A stretch of 64,000 nt of DNA, taken from NCBI GenBank assembly GCA_015689775.1, contig WVSR01000001.1, positions 310,001 through 374,000 of the forward strand. The letters are read 5' to 3'. The notes beneath the pieces were generated by a model. The model was not told the DNA's origin. It saw only the letters and a list, made by a program, of their open reading frames with translations, and did no database searches. This DNA comes from Rhodobacterales bacterium LSUCC0387 (GTDB taxonomy: Bacteria > Pseudomonadota > Alphaproteobacteria > Rhodobacterales > Rhodobacteraceae). This document shows, piece after piece, positions 8,963-18,728 of the stretch. Numbering within the stretch: position 1 is the first letter of the stretch; each line of letters begins with the position of its first letter. The position numbers and the translations under genes were made by a program.

Positions 8963-9793
8963 TTACTGTGTCAAAAGATCAATGTTGCGGATGAGGCTCA
9001 TGTCAATCTCAACCTCTGGCCGCGTGATTTCGGCCGTTTCGGTCAATTCTGCAAGATAGGCATCAACGCGCTGACGGCGCAGTTCTTCCTCAAGATCGGC
9101 GCGCACATCTCCTAGCGCGGGGGGCATACTGAAGCGCGACTCGTTCAGTTTCACAACGTGCCAACCAAATTGGGTTTGGACAGGCGCAGAAATTTCCCCC
9201 GCCTCTAGGCCTGCCACCGCAGTTTCAAATTCTGGCACCATCATGCCTGCGCCAAACCACCCCAAAGCGCCACCATTTGGGCCAGAGGGGCCCGTTGAGA
9301 ATTCCTGTGCCAAAGCAACAAAATCAGCTCCGTCATTCAATTGTTCAACGAGGCTTTGCGCCTCTTCTTCGGTTGCGACCAGAATATGGCTTGCATTCCA
9401 TTCCAGATCACCGCCTGTATCCGCGAAATTTGCGTCATAGAGGGCTTGGATATCCGCATCTGCGATTGTGTCAAAGGCAATCGCATCAATGGCGACACTG
9501 GCCAAAAACGCACGATCTTCGTTTTCCATGGTCAGTTTTGTGCGCGCGTCTTCCGAGCCGCGCAGCGAGTCTGCGACCACCTCCTGTTGGATCAACTGAT
9601 CCAACATTCCATTATAGAGAACCTCGTCTGGCAATTCCTGATATTGAGCGGGCAGCATCGCGCGCATTGCAATCAAATGACCCAAAGTGATGTCGGTGCC
9701 GTTGACCGTTGCCAAGACCGTGCTGGCCTCTTGCGCCGCGACAGGGGCTGCGAGGGAGAGGGAAATTGCGGCGGAGACAAGCAGGCGTTTCAT
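8963..9793 (-). CDS. PpiC-type (parvulin) peptidyl-prolyl isomerase, periplasmic
   Basis: The 276-residue protein starts with a Sec signal peptide (MKRLLVSAAISLSLAAPVAAQ). An N-terminal SurA-like helical part precedes a parvulin domain at about residues 130-225, with ASHILVATEEEA, GGALGWFGAGMMVPEFE and QTQFGWHVVKL. It probably helps outer-membrane or periplasmic proteins fold. An AAAGGA ribosome binding site lies just before the ATG. It is the first gene of the operon ppiC-argJ-mutT and is divergent from secA across 209 bp. This spacer holds the promoters of both and no gene I can recognise. Confidence 0.93.
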   Translation of the reverse strand: MKRLLVSAAISLSLAAPVAAQEASTVLATVNGTDITLGHLIAMRAMLPAQYQELPDEVLYNGMLDQLIQQEVVADSLRGSEDARTKLTMENEDRAFLASVAIDAIAFDTIADADIQALYDANFADTGGDLEWNASHILVATEEEAQSLVEQLNDGADFVALAQEFSTGPSGPNGGALGWFGAGMMVPEFETAVAGLEAGEISAPVQTQFGWHVVKLNESRFSMPPALGDVRADLEEELRRQRVDAYLAELTETAEITRPEVEIDMSLIRNIDLLTQ

Positions 9794-10002
9794 AGAACAG
9801 TCCTTTTGTTACGGGCGTAATCCTTCGCGCCCACGTTGACAGGCCAAAAGCGGGCGCTTATGTCCCATTGCGGTTGGGGACGTTGGCACAGCTTCCTTGA
9901 TGGGTCTTCTAGACCGCCGCGCGGATGCAAACAACCCGCGCGGAGATCACATTCTATTGGGTCTGCCACAGCGTGGATCAACTCTGACATAAGGCGTTTT
10001 GC

Positions 10003-12705
10003 ATGCTTGGGCTTGGATCTATCGCAAATAAGATTTTTGGCAGTTCAAATGATCGATTACTCAAAGCGCAGAGGCCGCTTATTGCAAAGATCAACGCACT
10101 TGAGCCCGAGTTTGTCGCCCTTGATGATGCAGGGCTGATAGCCAAGACCGAAGAATTTCGCCAGCGCCACGCCAATGATGAAAGCCTTGATGCGCTATTG
10201 CCCGAGGCCTTTGCCAATTGCCGTGAAGCCGCCAAGCGCGCTTTGGGTTTGCGCGCTTTTGATGTGCAGTTGATGGGGGGCATTTTCCTCCATCAAGGGA
10301 ATATTGCCGAGATGAAGACAGGCGAAGGGAAAACTTTGGTTGCGACCTTTCCCGCCTATCTCAATGCTCTGAGTGGCGAAGGCGTGCATGTTGTCACTGT
10401 GAACGATTACCTTGCACGGCGAGATGCGGAATGGATGAGCAAGGTTTTCGCCGCGCTTGGCATGACAACGGGTGTGGTTTACCCGCGCCAACCCGAAACC
10501 GAAAAGCGCGAGGCTTATGCCGCCGATATCACCTATGCGACCAATAACGAGCTTGGTTTTGATTATTTGCGCGACAATATGCGCGGCTCGCTGCCTGAGA
10601 TGTCGCAACGCGGTCACAATTTCGCGATTGTGGACGAAGTCGACTCGATCCTCATCGATGAGGCGCGCACGCCATTGATCATTTCTGGCCCATCTCAAGA
10701 TCGTTCCGATCTTTATGTGGCGATTGACAAGGTGATCCCTAACCTGACCGAAGAGCACTATACGCAGGACGAGAAAACACGCAACGCGACCTTGACCGAG
10801 GAAGGCAATGACTTTCTCGAGCAGCGCCTTGCCGAAGTGGGCCTCTTGCCCGAGGGGCAAAGCCTCTATGACCCCGAAAGCACATCGCTTGTGCATCACG
10901 CGACCTGCGCGCTGCGGGCGCACAAGGTGTATCTAAAAGATCGCGATTATCTTTTGCGCGGCGATGAGGTGGTCTTGGTCGATGAATTCACGGGCCGTAT
11001 GATGCCTGGTCGGCGCCTGTCTGATGGTCTTCATCAGGCCATCGAAGCCAAGGAAGGCGTTGCGATCCAACCTGAGAATGTGACGTTGGCTTCGGTGACA
11101 TTCCAAAATTATTTCCGTCTCTACAAAAAATTGGGCGGCATGACGGGCACAGCTGCGACCGAGGCTGAAGAATTTTTTGAAATTTATAAACTTGGTGTTG
11201 TTGAGGTTCCAACCAACCGCCCTGTGGCGCGGATTGATGACCATGATCAGGTCTATCGCACCGCCGCTGAGAAATATAACGCGATAGTTGAGTCGATCCG
11301 CGAGGCGCATGAAAAGGGCCAACCTGTTTTGGTCGGCACAACCTCGATTGAGAAATCTGAGATGCTGAGCGGCCTTTTGAGCAAGGTAAAGTTGCCGCAC
11401 AATGTTTTGAACGCGCGCCAGCATGAGCAAGAAGCGCAGATTGTGGCCAATGCGGGCAAATTGGGCGCGATCACTATTGCGACCAATATGGCGGGGCGTG
11501 GCACTGATATTAAACTGGGCGGTAATGTCGAGTTGAAGGTGATGGACGCCATTGCTGCACACCCTGATGCTGACCCTGAAAAACTGCGCGCTGCAATTGA
11601 AGAAACCCACAAGACCGAGGAAGAGGCCGTGAAGGCCGCAGGTGGTCTGTATGTTCTGGCAACAGAGCGCCATGAAAGCCGCCGCATCGACAACCAGTTG
11701 CGCGGTCGTTCGGGCCGTCAGGGCGATCCGGGTCGTTCGGCGTTTTACCTGTCGCTCGAGGATGACCTGATGCGGATTTTTGGGTCAGAACGTCTTGAAA
11801 AGATGCTGACCACGCTCGGTCTGGCCGAAGGTGAGGCGATTGTGCATCCTTGGGTCAACAAATCCTTGGAGCGGGCGCAGGCCAAGGTTGAAGGGCGCAA
11901 CTTTGATATCCGCAAGCAGTTGCTGAAATTCGATGATGTGATGAATGAGCAGCGCAAAGTCATCTTTGGCCAGCGTATGGACATCATGGCCTCCGATGAT
12001 ATCGAGGATATCGTCAAGGATATGCGCTATGAGGTGATCACCGATATGGTCGACACTTATATGCCACCGCGATCCTATGCAGATCAGTGGGATGTCGAGG
12101 CGATCGCACAGGCCTGCCGCGAGACATTGTCACTCGATCTTCCGATCCCCGCATGGGCCGAAGAAGACGGCGTAGATCAGGAAGTGGTGATTGAACGCCT
12201 TGAGGAAGCCGCCGATAAATTCATGGGCGACAAAGCCACTGCATTTGGTGCCGAGCAGATGCGCAATATTGAAAAACAGCTATTGTTGCAGACAATCGAC
12301 CAAAAATGGCGCGATCACCTACTGAAATTGGAACATTTGCGTTCAGTCGTGGCATTCCGTGGTTATGCGCAGCGTGACCCCTTGAACGAATATAAATCTG
12401 AGGCATTTCAATTGTTCGAGGGCCTGTTAGATGGGCTTCGTCAAGAAGTGACGCAGAAACTTGGCCGCATCCAACCGCTCAGCCCCGAGCAGCAGGTAGA
12501 ATTGATCCGTCAAATGCAAGCACAGGCCGCAGCGCAGCAGCAAGCCGCCCTGAAAGCTGCAGATGAGGCTGAAGCGAAAGCAAGCGGTGACGATACAGGC
12601 TTTGATGAGACGCGCCCTGAAACATGGCGCAATCTTGGCCGCAATGATGCCTGCCCCTGTGGATCGGGCAAGAAGTTCAAGCATTGTCATGGGCGTTTGG
12701 CCTGA
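10003..12705 (+). CDS. secA: Preprotein translocase ATPase SecA
   Basis: SecA drives protein export through SecYEG. The 900-residue protein has Walker [11 protein letters not shown] near residue 105, the DEAD-like [14 protein letters not shown] near 210, the second nucleotide-binding fold with [13 protein letters not shown] near 500 and the arginine-rich [13 protein letters not shown]. The C-terminal zinc finger [13 protein letters not shown] binds SecB or ribosomes. The ATG at 10003 follows an AAGGCG ribosome binding site. Confidence 0.98.
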   Translation: MLGLGSIANKIFGSSNDRLLKAQRPLIAKINALEPEFVALDDAGLIAKTEEFRQRHANDESLDALLPEAFANCREAAKRALGLRAFDVQLMGGIFLHQGNIAEMKTGEGKTLVATFPAYLNALSGEGVHVVTVNDYLARRDAEWMSKVFAALGMTTGVVYPRQPETEKREAYAADITYATNNELGFDYLRDNMRGSLPEMSQRGHNFAIVDEVDSILIDEARTPLIISGPSQDRSDLYVAIDKVIPNLTEEHYTQDEKTRNATLTEEGNDFLEQRLAEVGLLPEGQSLYDPESTSLVHHATCALRAHKVYLKDRDYLLRGDEVVLVDEFTGRMMPGRRLSDGLHQAIEAKEGVAIQPENVTLASVTFQNYFRLYKKLGGMTGTAATEAEEFFEIYKLGVVEVPTNRPVARIDDHDQVYRTAAEKYNAIVESIREAHEKGQPVLVGTTSIEKSEMLSGLLSKVKLPHNVLNARQHEQEAQIVANAGKLGAITIATNMAGRGTDIKLGGNVELKVMDAIAAHPDADPEKLRAAIEETHKTEEEAVKAAGGLYVLATERHESRRIDNQLRGRSGRQGDPGRSAFYLSLEDDLMRIFGSERLEKMLTTLGLAEGEAIVHPWVNKSLERAQAKVEGRNFDIRKQLLKFDDVMNEQRKVIFGQRMDIMASDDIEDIVKDMRYEVITDMVDTYMPPRSYADQWDVEAIAQACRETLSLDLPIPAWAEEDGVDQEVVIERLEEAADKFMGDKATAFGAEQMRNIEKQLLLQTIDQKWRDHLLKLEHLRSVVAFRGYAQRDPLNEYKSEAFQLFEGLLDGLRQEVTQKLGRIQPLSPEQQVELIRQMQAQAAAQQQAALKAADEAEAKASGDDTGFDETRPETWRNLGRNDACPCGSGKKFKHCHGRLA

Positions 12706-12719
12706 GTTTAAATCAGGCC
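12699..12719. terminator. Perfect hairpin over the secA stop codon
   Basis: GGCCTGA (12699-12705) and TCAGGCC (12713-12719) form a 7-bp perfect stem with loop GTTTAAA. The secA stop TGA is part of the stem. There is no T tract on either side, so it may be a weak or bidirectional transcription end between secA and the radC remnant. Confidence 0.4.
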
Positions 12720-13190
12720 CTCTGTGCGAAAGCTGACCTCACCGTTTGGCGTGATGATGATATGATCATGTAGGGCCAGACCCATCATTTTACTTGCGTC
12801 GCCCAACTGTCGGGTCAGGGCGATATAGCCCGTACTTGGGGTCGGGTCGCCTGACGGATGATTGTGAACCACAACCAGCGCTGAGGGGCTCATTTCAAGC
12901 GCGCGGTTGATGACCTCGTGGGGATAGAAGAGCGCGTGATCGACTGTGCGGCGGCTATGTTGCTCATCGGCGATCAGGTGGTTTTTGCGATCAAGTTCGA
13001 AGACCCGCACCTATTCAACATCGCGATGCGCCATAGTTGTGCGGTAATAATCTATCACCGTTTGCCATGAGCCCAAGATCGGGGGGTCATCAAGCTGATT
13101 TAGGGTAATCGTTTCCGCCCCGGCCTACGTCAGGCGCACATGGGCAAAGATCAACTCTTGCTTTGTCATGCCCGCACCATCCACCACAAT
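12708..13190 (-). pseudogene. radC: radC remnant: JAB/MPN domain with stops, N-terminal loss and a mutated metal ligand
   Basis: The open part (12708-13010, 100 codons from a GTG) is the C-terminal JAB domain of RadC: LDRKNHLIADEQ, RRTVDHALFYPHEV and VVHNHPSGDPTPS. In the JAMM motif HxHx7SxxD the last ligand is Tyr (PSTGYI where the family has PSxxDI). Upstream in the same frame the RadC text goes on (GSWQTVIDYYRTTMAHRDVE) but is cut by TAG at 13013-13011 and TAG at 13127-13125. The N-terminal 100 or so residues are gone. RadC-type proteins are linked to recombination and, in relatives, to the competence regulon. I call it a decayed gene. Expression of the short JAB piece cannot be excluded. 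Confidence 0.85.
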
Positions 13191-13192
13191 GG

Positions 13193-13207
13193 TTAATCAG
13201 CGATTAA
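13193..13207. promoter_or_regulatory. CtrA-type site TTAA-N7-TTAA
   Basis: TTAATCAGCGATTAA matches the CtrA recognition pattern TTAA-N7-TTAA known from Caulobacter and Rhodobacterales. It sits just upstream of the radC remnant and 6 bp from the map stop. Competence and recombination genes are CtrA-controlled in related bacteria. A chance match is possible. Confidence 0.4.
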
Positions 13208-13212
13208 ACGCG

Positions 13213-14040
13213 TTAGCGCCAAGTGGGATGGAACGTCCCAGAGGGTGACAGGGTGAAAATTTCGAACCCGTCCGCAGTCACGCCAATCGAATGTTCAAAC
13301 TGTGCCGAGAGGGATTTATCTCGTGTCACGGCTGTCCATTCATCTGCCAAAACTTTTGTTTCGGGGCGGCCAAGGTTCACCATGGGCTCAATGGTGAAGA
13401 ACATCCCTTCTTCCAAAATGGGGCCTGTGCCTGCGCGGCCATAATGAAGCACATTTGGAGGCGCATGAAAGACCTGACCCAACCCATGACCACAGAAATC
13501 ACGCACCACGCTCATGCGATTGGCTTCGACATAGGTCTGGATTGCATGGCCTATATCTCCGAAAGTGGCCCCAGGGCGCACGATCTCAATCCCTTTAAAG
13601 AGGGCATCATGGGTCACTTGTATCAGGCGTTCTGCTTTGCGGTTTAGACTGCCTGCCACGTACATGCGGCTTGTATCGCCAAACCATCCATCCACGATTA
13701 CAGTCACATCAATGTTGAGAATGTCTCCATCCTTAAGGGTTTTGGGGCTGGGGATGCCGTGGCAGACCACATGGTTAACCGAGATGCAGCTTGCGTGTTG
13801 ATACCCACGATATCCAATGGTGGCCGATTTCGCGCCTGCTGCATTGACCATATGCTCAATCGTTTGATCTAAGTCTTCGGTTGTGACGCCTGGTTCCACC
13901 ATGGGCGCGATGTCGTCAAGAATGCCCGCGGCCAATGCGCCGGCTGCATGCATTCCAGCAAAGCCCGTATGATCGTGAATGCGAATTCCGTCTTTGGTCA
14001 AGCGGCCTTTGAAATCGTCCACAACATCTGCTCCTGTCAT
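13213..14040 (-). CDS. map: Methionine aminopeptidase, type I
   Basis: Map removes the initiator methionine from new proteins. Five metal ligands are visible: the two Asp in NIDVTVIVDGWFGDTSRMY, His in GHGLGQVFHAPP, Glu in FTIEPMV and Glu in QFEHSIGVT. I prefer the ATG at 14040 (MTGADVVDDFKGRL), giving 275 residues, the usual length. A GTG at 14091 would add 17 residues that the family lacks. The ribosome binding site is weak for both. Confidence 0.95.
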   Translation of the reverse strand: MTGADVVDDFKGRLTKDGIRIHDHTGFAGMHAAGALAAGILDDIAPMVEPGVTTEDLDQTIEHMVNAAGAKSATIGYRGYQHASCISVNHVVCHGIPSPKTLKDGDILNIDVTVIVDGWFGDTSRMYVAGSLNRKAERLIQVTHDALFKGIEIVRPGATFGDIGHAIQTYVEANRMSVVRDFCGHGLGQVFHAPPNVLHYGRAGTGPILEEGMFFTIEPMVNLGRPETKVLADEWTAVTRDKSLSAQFEHSIGVTADGFEIFTLSPSGTFHPTWR

Positions 14041-14166
14041 CTCGCACCAGATTAAGGTTTTTGGCGCTTGAATTCTAGCCAAGCTCGCCACGCGGTGACG
14101 CGTTGCGGCATGACAGGGCTTGGCCTATACCGCCGGCAGGGTGCATGACAAGTGGGGGGTCTCAAA

Positions 14167-14895
14167 ATGGCACAACCAACCGCAGCGATGTTGGTAATCG
14201 GGGATGAAATCCTATCAGGACGCACGCGCGATGCGAATATGCACCATTTGGCCAATGAATTGACGGCAAAAGGGATCGCGCTGAAAGAGGTGCGTATCGT
14301 CTCTGATGATCATGCGGGCATTGTTGAGGCACTTAATGCGTTGCGCGGGTTGTATGATCATGTGTTTACCTCTGGCGGCATTGGACCAACACATGACGAC
14401 ATCACCGCTGATGCGGTTGCAGTGGCCTTTGGGGTGCATATTGATGTGCGCGCGGATGCGCGGACGTTGTTGCAGGCCCATTATGATGCCCGCGGGCAAG
14501 AGTTGAACGAAGCCCGCCTTCGTATGGCGCGTATTCCCGATGGCGCGGCTTTGATCGACAATCCAGTTTCCACTGCACCTGGGTTTCAGATCGAAAATGT
14601 CTATGTGATGGCGGGTGTGCCTTCGGTCTTTCAGGCAATGGTAGCTTCGGTGATGCCGCGCTTGACGGGCGGCGCGCCCTTGATCAGTCGCAGCATCCGC
14701 CTAGAGATGGGTGAAGGTGATATTGCAGGCCCCTTGGGTCAGATTGCCGCTCAATTTCCCGATGTCTCAATTGGCTCTTACCCCTATCAATTGAACGGGG
14801 TGTATGGGGCAAATATCGTGCTGCGAAGCGCCAATGAGACGATGCTTCAACGCGCCATTGCAGAAATGACGCGCGTTTTTCCGCATGGCGTTTGA
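14167..14895 (+). CDS. Molybdopterin-binding (MoaB/CinA N-terminal-like) protein
   Basis: This is a single MoaB/MogA-like domain of about 242 residues. AAMLVIGDEILSGRTRDAN starts the fold, followed by VFTSGGIGPTHDDIT and GVPSVFQAM, as in CinA. The nicotinamide amidase domain of full-length CinA is absent, which is common for this stand-alone family in Alphaproteobacteria. The exact substrate is unknown. I chose ATG 14167 because a GGGGGG ribosome binding site lies about 7 bases before it; a GTG at 14152 is in frame. The end overlaps the next gene. Confidence 0.85.
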   Translation: MAQPTAAMLVIGDEILSGRTRDANMHHLANELTAKGIALKEVRIVSDDHAGIVEALNALRGLYDHVFTSGGIGPTHDDITADAVAVAFGVHIDVRADARTLLQAHYDARGQELNEARLRMARIPDGAALIDNPVSTAPGFQIENVYVMAGVPSVFQAMVASVMPRLTGGAPLISRSIRLEMGEGDIAGPLGQIAAQFPDVSIGSYPYQLNGVYGANIVLRSANETMLQRAIAEMTRVFPHGV

Positions 14896-15646
14896 TATGG
14901 GTACGACCTGTTCTGATAAGCGGCCGGAAGAGGCCCGGTTATTTATGGCGTTAGATGCCACTTGGCCTGCTAAAACTTACCAAACTGAAGGGCTTTTCAC
15001 CTTTCGCGATGGAGCAGGTGGCGGCAGCCGTGTATCTGCAGCCAGTTGGGACGGCCAAGATGCACCCAACGAGGCAACGCTCTTCAAAGCTGAGGCCTTT
15101 ATGCAGGCTATGGAGCAGCCGCGTTTGTTTATCATTCGCGAAAGCCAAGCGGCTTTGGATGCCGCCCTTGTGGTGCGCGGCTATCAGATCAAAGACCCCG
15201 TGTGGTTTTACGCGATGGATCTGCGCGAGTGGGATCTGCCTGCGGCGTCCGAGTGCTTTGCCCTTTGGCCGCCTTTGGCCTCGCAAGCTGCAATTTGGGC
15301 TGATGGCGGGATAGGGCCTGCCCGCCTAGAGGTCATGGTGCGAGCGCGCGGCCCGAAAACCACAGTTTTTGCACGGCAGCAGGATCGCATTGCTGCAACT
15401 GGCTTTATCGCTTGCGATGGAGATATCGCCATGTTGCACGCGTTAGAAACCGCCCAATCGGCCCGCCGTCAGGGCGTGGGGCGGCGTGTTATGTGGCACA
15501 TGGCGCATTGGGCGCAGGCGGAAGGGGCGAATTGGTTAACACTTGTAACGACCAAGGCCAATCAAGCGGCAAATGGGCTCTATCTATCCATGGGCTTCGA
15601 GGTGGTCAGTGCATATCACTATCGGATCCACCCTGAAGATGCCTGA
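14885..15646 (+). CDS. GNAT-family N-acetyltransferase
   Basis: This is a 253-residue protein with a GNAT core in its second half: MLHALETAQSARRQGVGRRVM, containing the acetyl-CoA-binding RRQGVG loop, and the closing LYLSMGFEVVSAYHYR. The first 120 residues form a family-specific N-terminal domain. The substrate is unknown. The start at 14885 overlaps the previous gene by 11 bp. ATG at 14897 is an alternative, so the two genes are probably co-translated. Confidence 0.85.
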   Translation: MAFDMGTTCSDKRPEEARLFMALDATWPAKTYQTEGLFTFRDGAGGGSRVSAASWDGQDAPNEATLFKAEAFMQAMEQPRLFIIRESQAALDAALVVRGYQIKDPVWFYAMDLREWDLPAASECFALWPPLASQAAIWADGGIGPARLEVMVRARGPKTTVFARQQDRIAATGFIACDGDIAMLHALETAQSARRQGVGRRVMWHMAHWAQAEGANWLTLVTTKANQAANGLYLSMGFEVVSAYHYRIHPEDA

Positions 15647-15654
15647 TACATTGA

Positions 15655-15810
15655 TCACCAATCCATTGGGCCTTTATCTTTGAGAGGATCAACTGGAAAA
15701 TCAATGAAGGCGTTCAATTTGGGCTGTGTATAGCGCCCAGGCGGGTAGCCTGCGTGCAGGCTTTATATCTCCATTGGCAGATTCGGTATCGTTTCCAAAT
15801 GGTGCGCCAT
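15655..15810 (-). pseudogene. C-terminal remnant of a LysR-type regulator
   Basis: On the minus strand, one frame reads SLHAGYPPGRYTQPKLNAF then IDFPVDPLKDKGPMDW and a stop at 15657-15655. This closely resembles the end of the LysR effector domain (Y-P-x-G-R-x-x-x-P-K-L-x-A-F-I-D-F). The same frame upstream is interrupted by TAA at 15765-15763 and ends at a meaningless ATG at 15810. The DNA-binding half is gone. The rest of the gap up to the dapD terminator (15811-15940) shows nothing I can assign. Confidence 0.7.
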
Positions 15811-15940
15811 TAGGGAAAGGAACGGGCTAAAGATGGGAATTATGAGGGAGTGTTGAGGGCAAAAAGGCAAATTTGGGCGTAATTTCTTTGATTTGCCGTA
15901 ATTCTGCCGATTTTGTTGCCGCATCGTTAACAGTTACCAC

Positions 15941-15966
15941 AAAAAAAGGGGCCGCGCCTGCGACCC
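15941..15966 (-). terminator. Intrinsic terminator of dapD
   Basis: On the minus strand GGGTCGC (15966-15960) and GCGGCCC (15955-15949) pair with loop AGGC and are followed by C and seven T. This is a standard rho-independent terminator 29 bases after the dapD stop. Confidence 0.85.
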
Positions 15967-15994
15967 GTTTTAAATTTGATACGTGCCGTGCGAT

Positions 15995-16825
15995 TTAGTC
16001 CCGCAGCAGCTCGTTTATACCCGTTTTAGAGCGGGTTTTCTCATCAACGCGCTTTACGATGACCGCACAGTAGAGGTTAATTCCGTTCTTTGAGGGCATA
16101 GAGCCTGCAACAACCACAGAATAAGGTGGAACCTCGCCGTAAAAGACCTCGCCCGTTTCGCGGTCTACGATCTTGGTGGATTGGCCGATGAAAACGCCCA
16201 TCCCCAAAACCGATCCTTCACGCACGATTACGCCTTCCACCACTTCAGAGCGCGCCCCGATAAAGCAATTATCTTCGATGATGGTGGGGCCTGCCTGCAT
16301 TGGCTCCAAAACGCCGCCAATGCCCACGCCGCCCGATAGGTGGACATTCTTGCCGATCTGCGCGCAAGATCCGACCGTGGCCCATGTATCCACCATTGTG
16401 CCGCTGTCTACATAGGCGCCAAGGTTTACGAAGGATGGCATCAGAACCACGCCGGGCGCGATATAGGCAGACCGTCGCACAATGCAATTTGGCACCGCAC
16501 GGAAGCCTGCGGATTTCCAATCGCTGTCCGACCAGTCTTTCCACTTGCTGTCGACCTTATCCCACCAGCTGCCGCCTTGGGGGCTGCCCGATTGCATTTC
16601 CATGTCCTTCAGACGGAAGCCTAAAAGAACGGCTTTCTTAGCCCATTGATTGACATGCCATGTGCCATCAACCCCGCGCTCTGCAACGCGCAAGCTGCCT
16701 TTGTCGAGGGCGCGGAGGGTTTCTTCAATAGCGTCACGGGTTTCGCCAGTGGTAGAAGGCGTGATGCTGTCGCGCGCGTCCCATGCGGCTTCAATCGCCG
16801 TTTCCAGTTTCTGAATATCGGTCAT
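15995..16825 (-). CDS. dapD: 2,3,4,5-tetrahydropyridine-2,6-dicarboxylate N-succinyltransferase
   Basis: DapD acts in the succinylase branch of lysine and diaminopimelate synthesis. The protein starts [15 protein letters not shown] at 16825 and has 276 residues, the family length. Left-handed beta-helix hexapeptide repeats run through [20 protein letters not shown] and [12 protein letters not shown]. The frame is open for 76 more codons upstream, but that extension has no family counterpart. A strong terminator follows. Confidence 0.95.
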   Translation of the reverse strand: MTDIQKLETAIEAAWDARDSITPSTTGETRDAIEETLRALDKGSLRVAERGVDGTWHVNQWAKKAVLLGFRLKDMEMQSGSPQGGSWWDKVDSKWKDWSDSDWKSAGFRAVPNCIVRRSAYIAPGVVLMPSFVNLGAYVDSGTMVDTWATVGSCAQIGKNVHLSGGVGIGGVLEPMQAGPTIIEDNCFIGARSEVVEGVIVREGSVLGMGVFIGQSTKIVDRETGEVFYGEVPPYSVVVAGSMPSKNGINLYCAVIVKRVDEKTRSKTGINELLRD

Positions 16826-16961
16826 AGGTTTTATCCTTAGCTCGGGCTGTTTGAAAGGCGCTATAGCGCCAAGGAGGGATTTGCGCAACGCGCCGCCCTC
16901 TGGCCGCATGATGCGAATATAGGTATGAGATAAATATGGCGAGACCAGCGGGAGACAAACG

Positions 16962-17789
16962 ATGAGCAGCAAGAAACATCCGATGCGGGATGCAAGTTTG
17001 GATCTACGCGAAGCTGACCGCACGCCAGACACGCCACAAACCCAAAGTCCCACCTTTAGGCTTGCATTCGCAGACCCTGATTTTCTGTGTCAGAACGCGC
17101 TGCGCCCAGTGCGCCTTCAGCTTGAGCTTTTGAAAACGGAAATGGGAATGGATGCAGAAGGCATTCGGTCAACCATTGTTATGTTTGGCGGCGCGCGTAT
17201 TCCTGCGCCTGATGCGATAGACGGCACCCCCCCCGCGATTGCCGCAATGGCCCGTTATTACGAGCAGGCGCGCCGTTTTGCCTACCAAATCACGCAACGT
17301 GGTGCGCGCGGTGAGAATGTTATTGTCACGGGTGGTGGCCCAGGCGTCATGGAGGCGGGTAATCGCGGCGCGTATGAGGCAGGGGGTCTCTCTGTTGGGC
17401 TTAACATTATGCTGCCCCACGAGCAGGCCCCGAATGCATATGTCACCCCTGAGTTGAGTTTTAATTTTCACTATTTTGCCATTCGCAAAATGCATTTTCT
17501 GCTGCGCGCGCATGCTCTTGCGATTTTTCCTGGTGGTTTTGGCACGATGGATGAGCTGTTCGAAAGCCTAACCTTGATCCAAACAGGGCGGATGGAGCAG
17601 GTGCCCGTTCTGCTGTTTGGCCGAGATTATTGGACGCGCCTTGTCGATTGGGACATGCTGGTTGAAATCGGCACGATTTCACCTGAAGATCTCGACCTCT
17701 TCCGCTTTGTGGAAACCGCGGAAGAGGCGCTAGACGTAATCGACACTTGGCCCTTATCAGGACGGCGCTGCGGCATTCCCGGCCGCTAA
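16962..17789 (+). CDS. LOG-family protein (TIGR00730, Rossmann fold nucleotide hydrolase-like)
   Basis: The 275-residue protein carries the two family signatures: [19 protein letters not shown] near residue 125 and [12 protein letters not shown] near residue 190. LOG proteins cleave the N-glycosidic bond of nucleoside 5'-monophosphates. The bacterial role is not settled. A GGGAGA ribosome binding site precedes the ATG. It is divergent from dapD across 136 bp. Confidence 0.9.
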   Translation: MSSKKHPMRDASLDLREADRTPDTPQTQSPTFRLAFADPDFLCQNALRPVRLQLELLKTEMGMDAEGIRSTIVMFGGARIPAPDAIDGTPPAIAAMARYYEQARRFAYQITQRGARGENVIVTGGGPGVMEAGNRGAYEAGGLSVGLNIMLPHEQAPNAYVTPELSFNFHYFAIRKMHFLLRAHALAIFPGGFGTMDELFESLTLIQTGRMEQVPVLLFGRDYWTRLVDWDMLVEIGTISPEDLDLFRFVETAEEALDVIDTWPLSGRRCGIPGR

Positions 17790-17800
17790 GGCTTGGGGCG

Positions 17801-18715
17801 CTACAACTGACTGATCGCCTGACATTGCGTAGGCAAATCACCAAGCCTCAGGGCGCGACGCGGTTCGGGATCAGGTGCATCGGGGTCAGGGGGCGGTGGG
17901 TTCAAAATATTGTTGACCCAAGCCTGCGCATCTGCGCAGCCATCGCCTGCAGGTGGCGCATCTTGCGCCTCGCAATCGCTTGCGCTAAGCGGGCAGCTCA
18001 GGCGCACATGGATATGGTAGTGATGCCCAAACCATGGCCTGATTTTGCGAAGATAGCTGCGATCCCCCGTTTCATTTTCACACATCCAGACTTTGGCGGC
18101 TGGAAAGACGAAAATGCGCGACACGCGCGGATCACTGGCGGCAAGACGGAGCAACGTGGCGTGTTCTGCCGTCCAATTTTCATTCACGGCTGCCCCCCGT
18201 TGCGCCTGCATCGAAATGGATGACAGGGTTTCACGCGCGGCTTGGGATAGGTTCAGGTTTCGCGCGGGCAATAGCCAGATATCTGCATCTAGCCCCGATT
18301 GATGGCTGGCATGGCCTGACAGCATAGGCCCGCCGCGCGGCTGGCTCATATCGCCAATATATAGTCCGCTCCAAGAGGTTGCAGCCGCCATTCTTGCGCT
18401 TAGATCTTGGACGAACGTCACTGTGTCAGGGTGGGCCCAGTTGCGATTGCGCGATAGGCGCATCGCCTGCCAAGTCGGCCCTGTTTCCGCCAGTTGCATG
18501 GCCCCTGCCACGCATCCGCCTGCATAAGCGCCGAACACATTTGCGGTTGTCGCGGCGGGTGTTGGCAGATTGCCAAAGACAAGCCGAGCTTCGCGGCTCA
18601 GATCGGCACTTGAGAGTGTCACTTGTGGCAGATCATTGCTCACAGGCGGTGCGCTTGGAGCGCAGGCAGCAACTGCCAGAAGACACAAACCTGTAGAGGC
18701 GATATATTTGCGCAT
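17801..18715 (-). CDS. mepA: Penicillin-insensitive murein endopeptidase, lipoprotein-like signal
   Basis: MepA (peptidase M74) cuts DD- and LD-crosslinks in peptidoglycan. Zinc-ligand regions are GHASHQSGLDADIW and HHYHIHVRLSCP. The start at 18715 gives MRKYIASTGLCLLAVAACAP, a signal ending in a lipobox-like LAVAAC. A longer frame from 18754 would overlap the upstream MFS gene. The protein has about 304 residues. With ctpA and the lytic transglycosylase at 52908-54191 it forms the wall-remodelling set left in this window. Confidence 0.9.
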   Translation of the reverse strand: MRKYIASTGLCLLAVAACAPSAPPVSNDLPQVTLSSADLSREARLVFGNLPTPAATTANVFGAYAGGCVAGAMQLAETGPTWQAMRLSRNRNWAHPDTVTFVQDLSARMAAATSWSGLYIGDMSQPRGGPMLSGHASHQSGLDADIWLLPARNLNLSQAARETLSSISMQAQRGAAVNENWTAEHATLLRLAASDPRVSRIFVFPAAKVWMCENETGDRSYLRKIRPWFGHHYHIHVRLSCPLSASDCEAQDAPPAGDGCADAQAWVNNILNPPPPDPDAPDPEPRRALRLGDLPTQCQAISQL

Positions 18716-18728
18716 GGCCCGATTTCCC

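Noticed and set aside
9790-9990. 66-codon minus-strand frame between ppiC and secA
   Set aside because: No family signal, no ribosome binding site, and it covers the divergent promoter region.
16826-17053. N-terminal extension of dapD
   Set aside because: DapD proteins begin at MTDIQ. The upstream 76 codons would run into the divergent LOG gene start.
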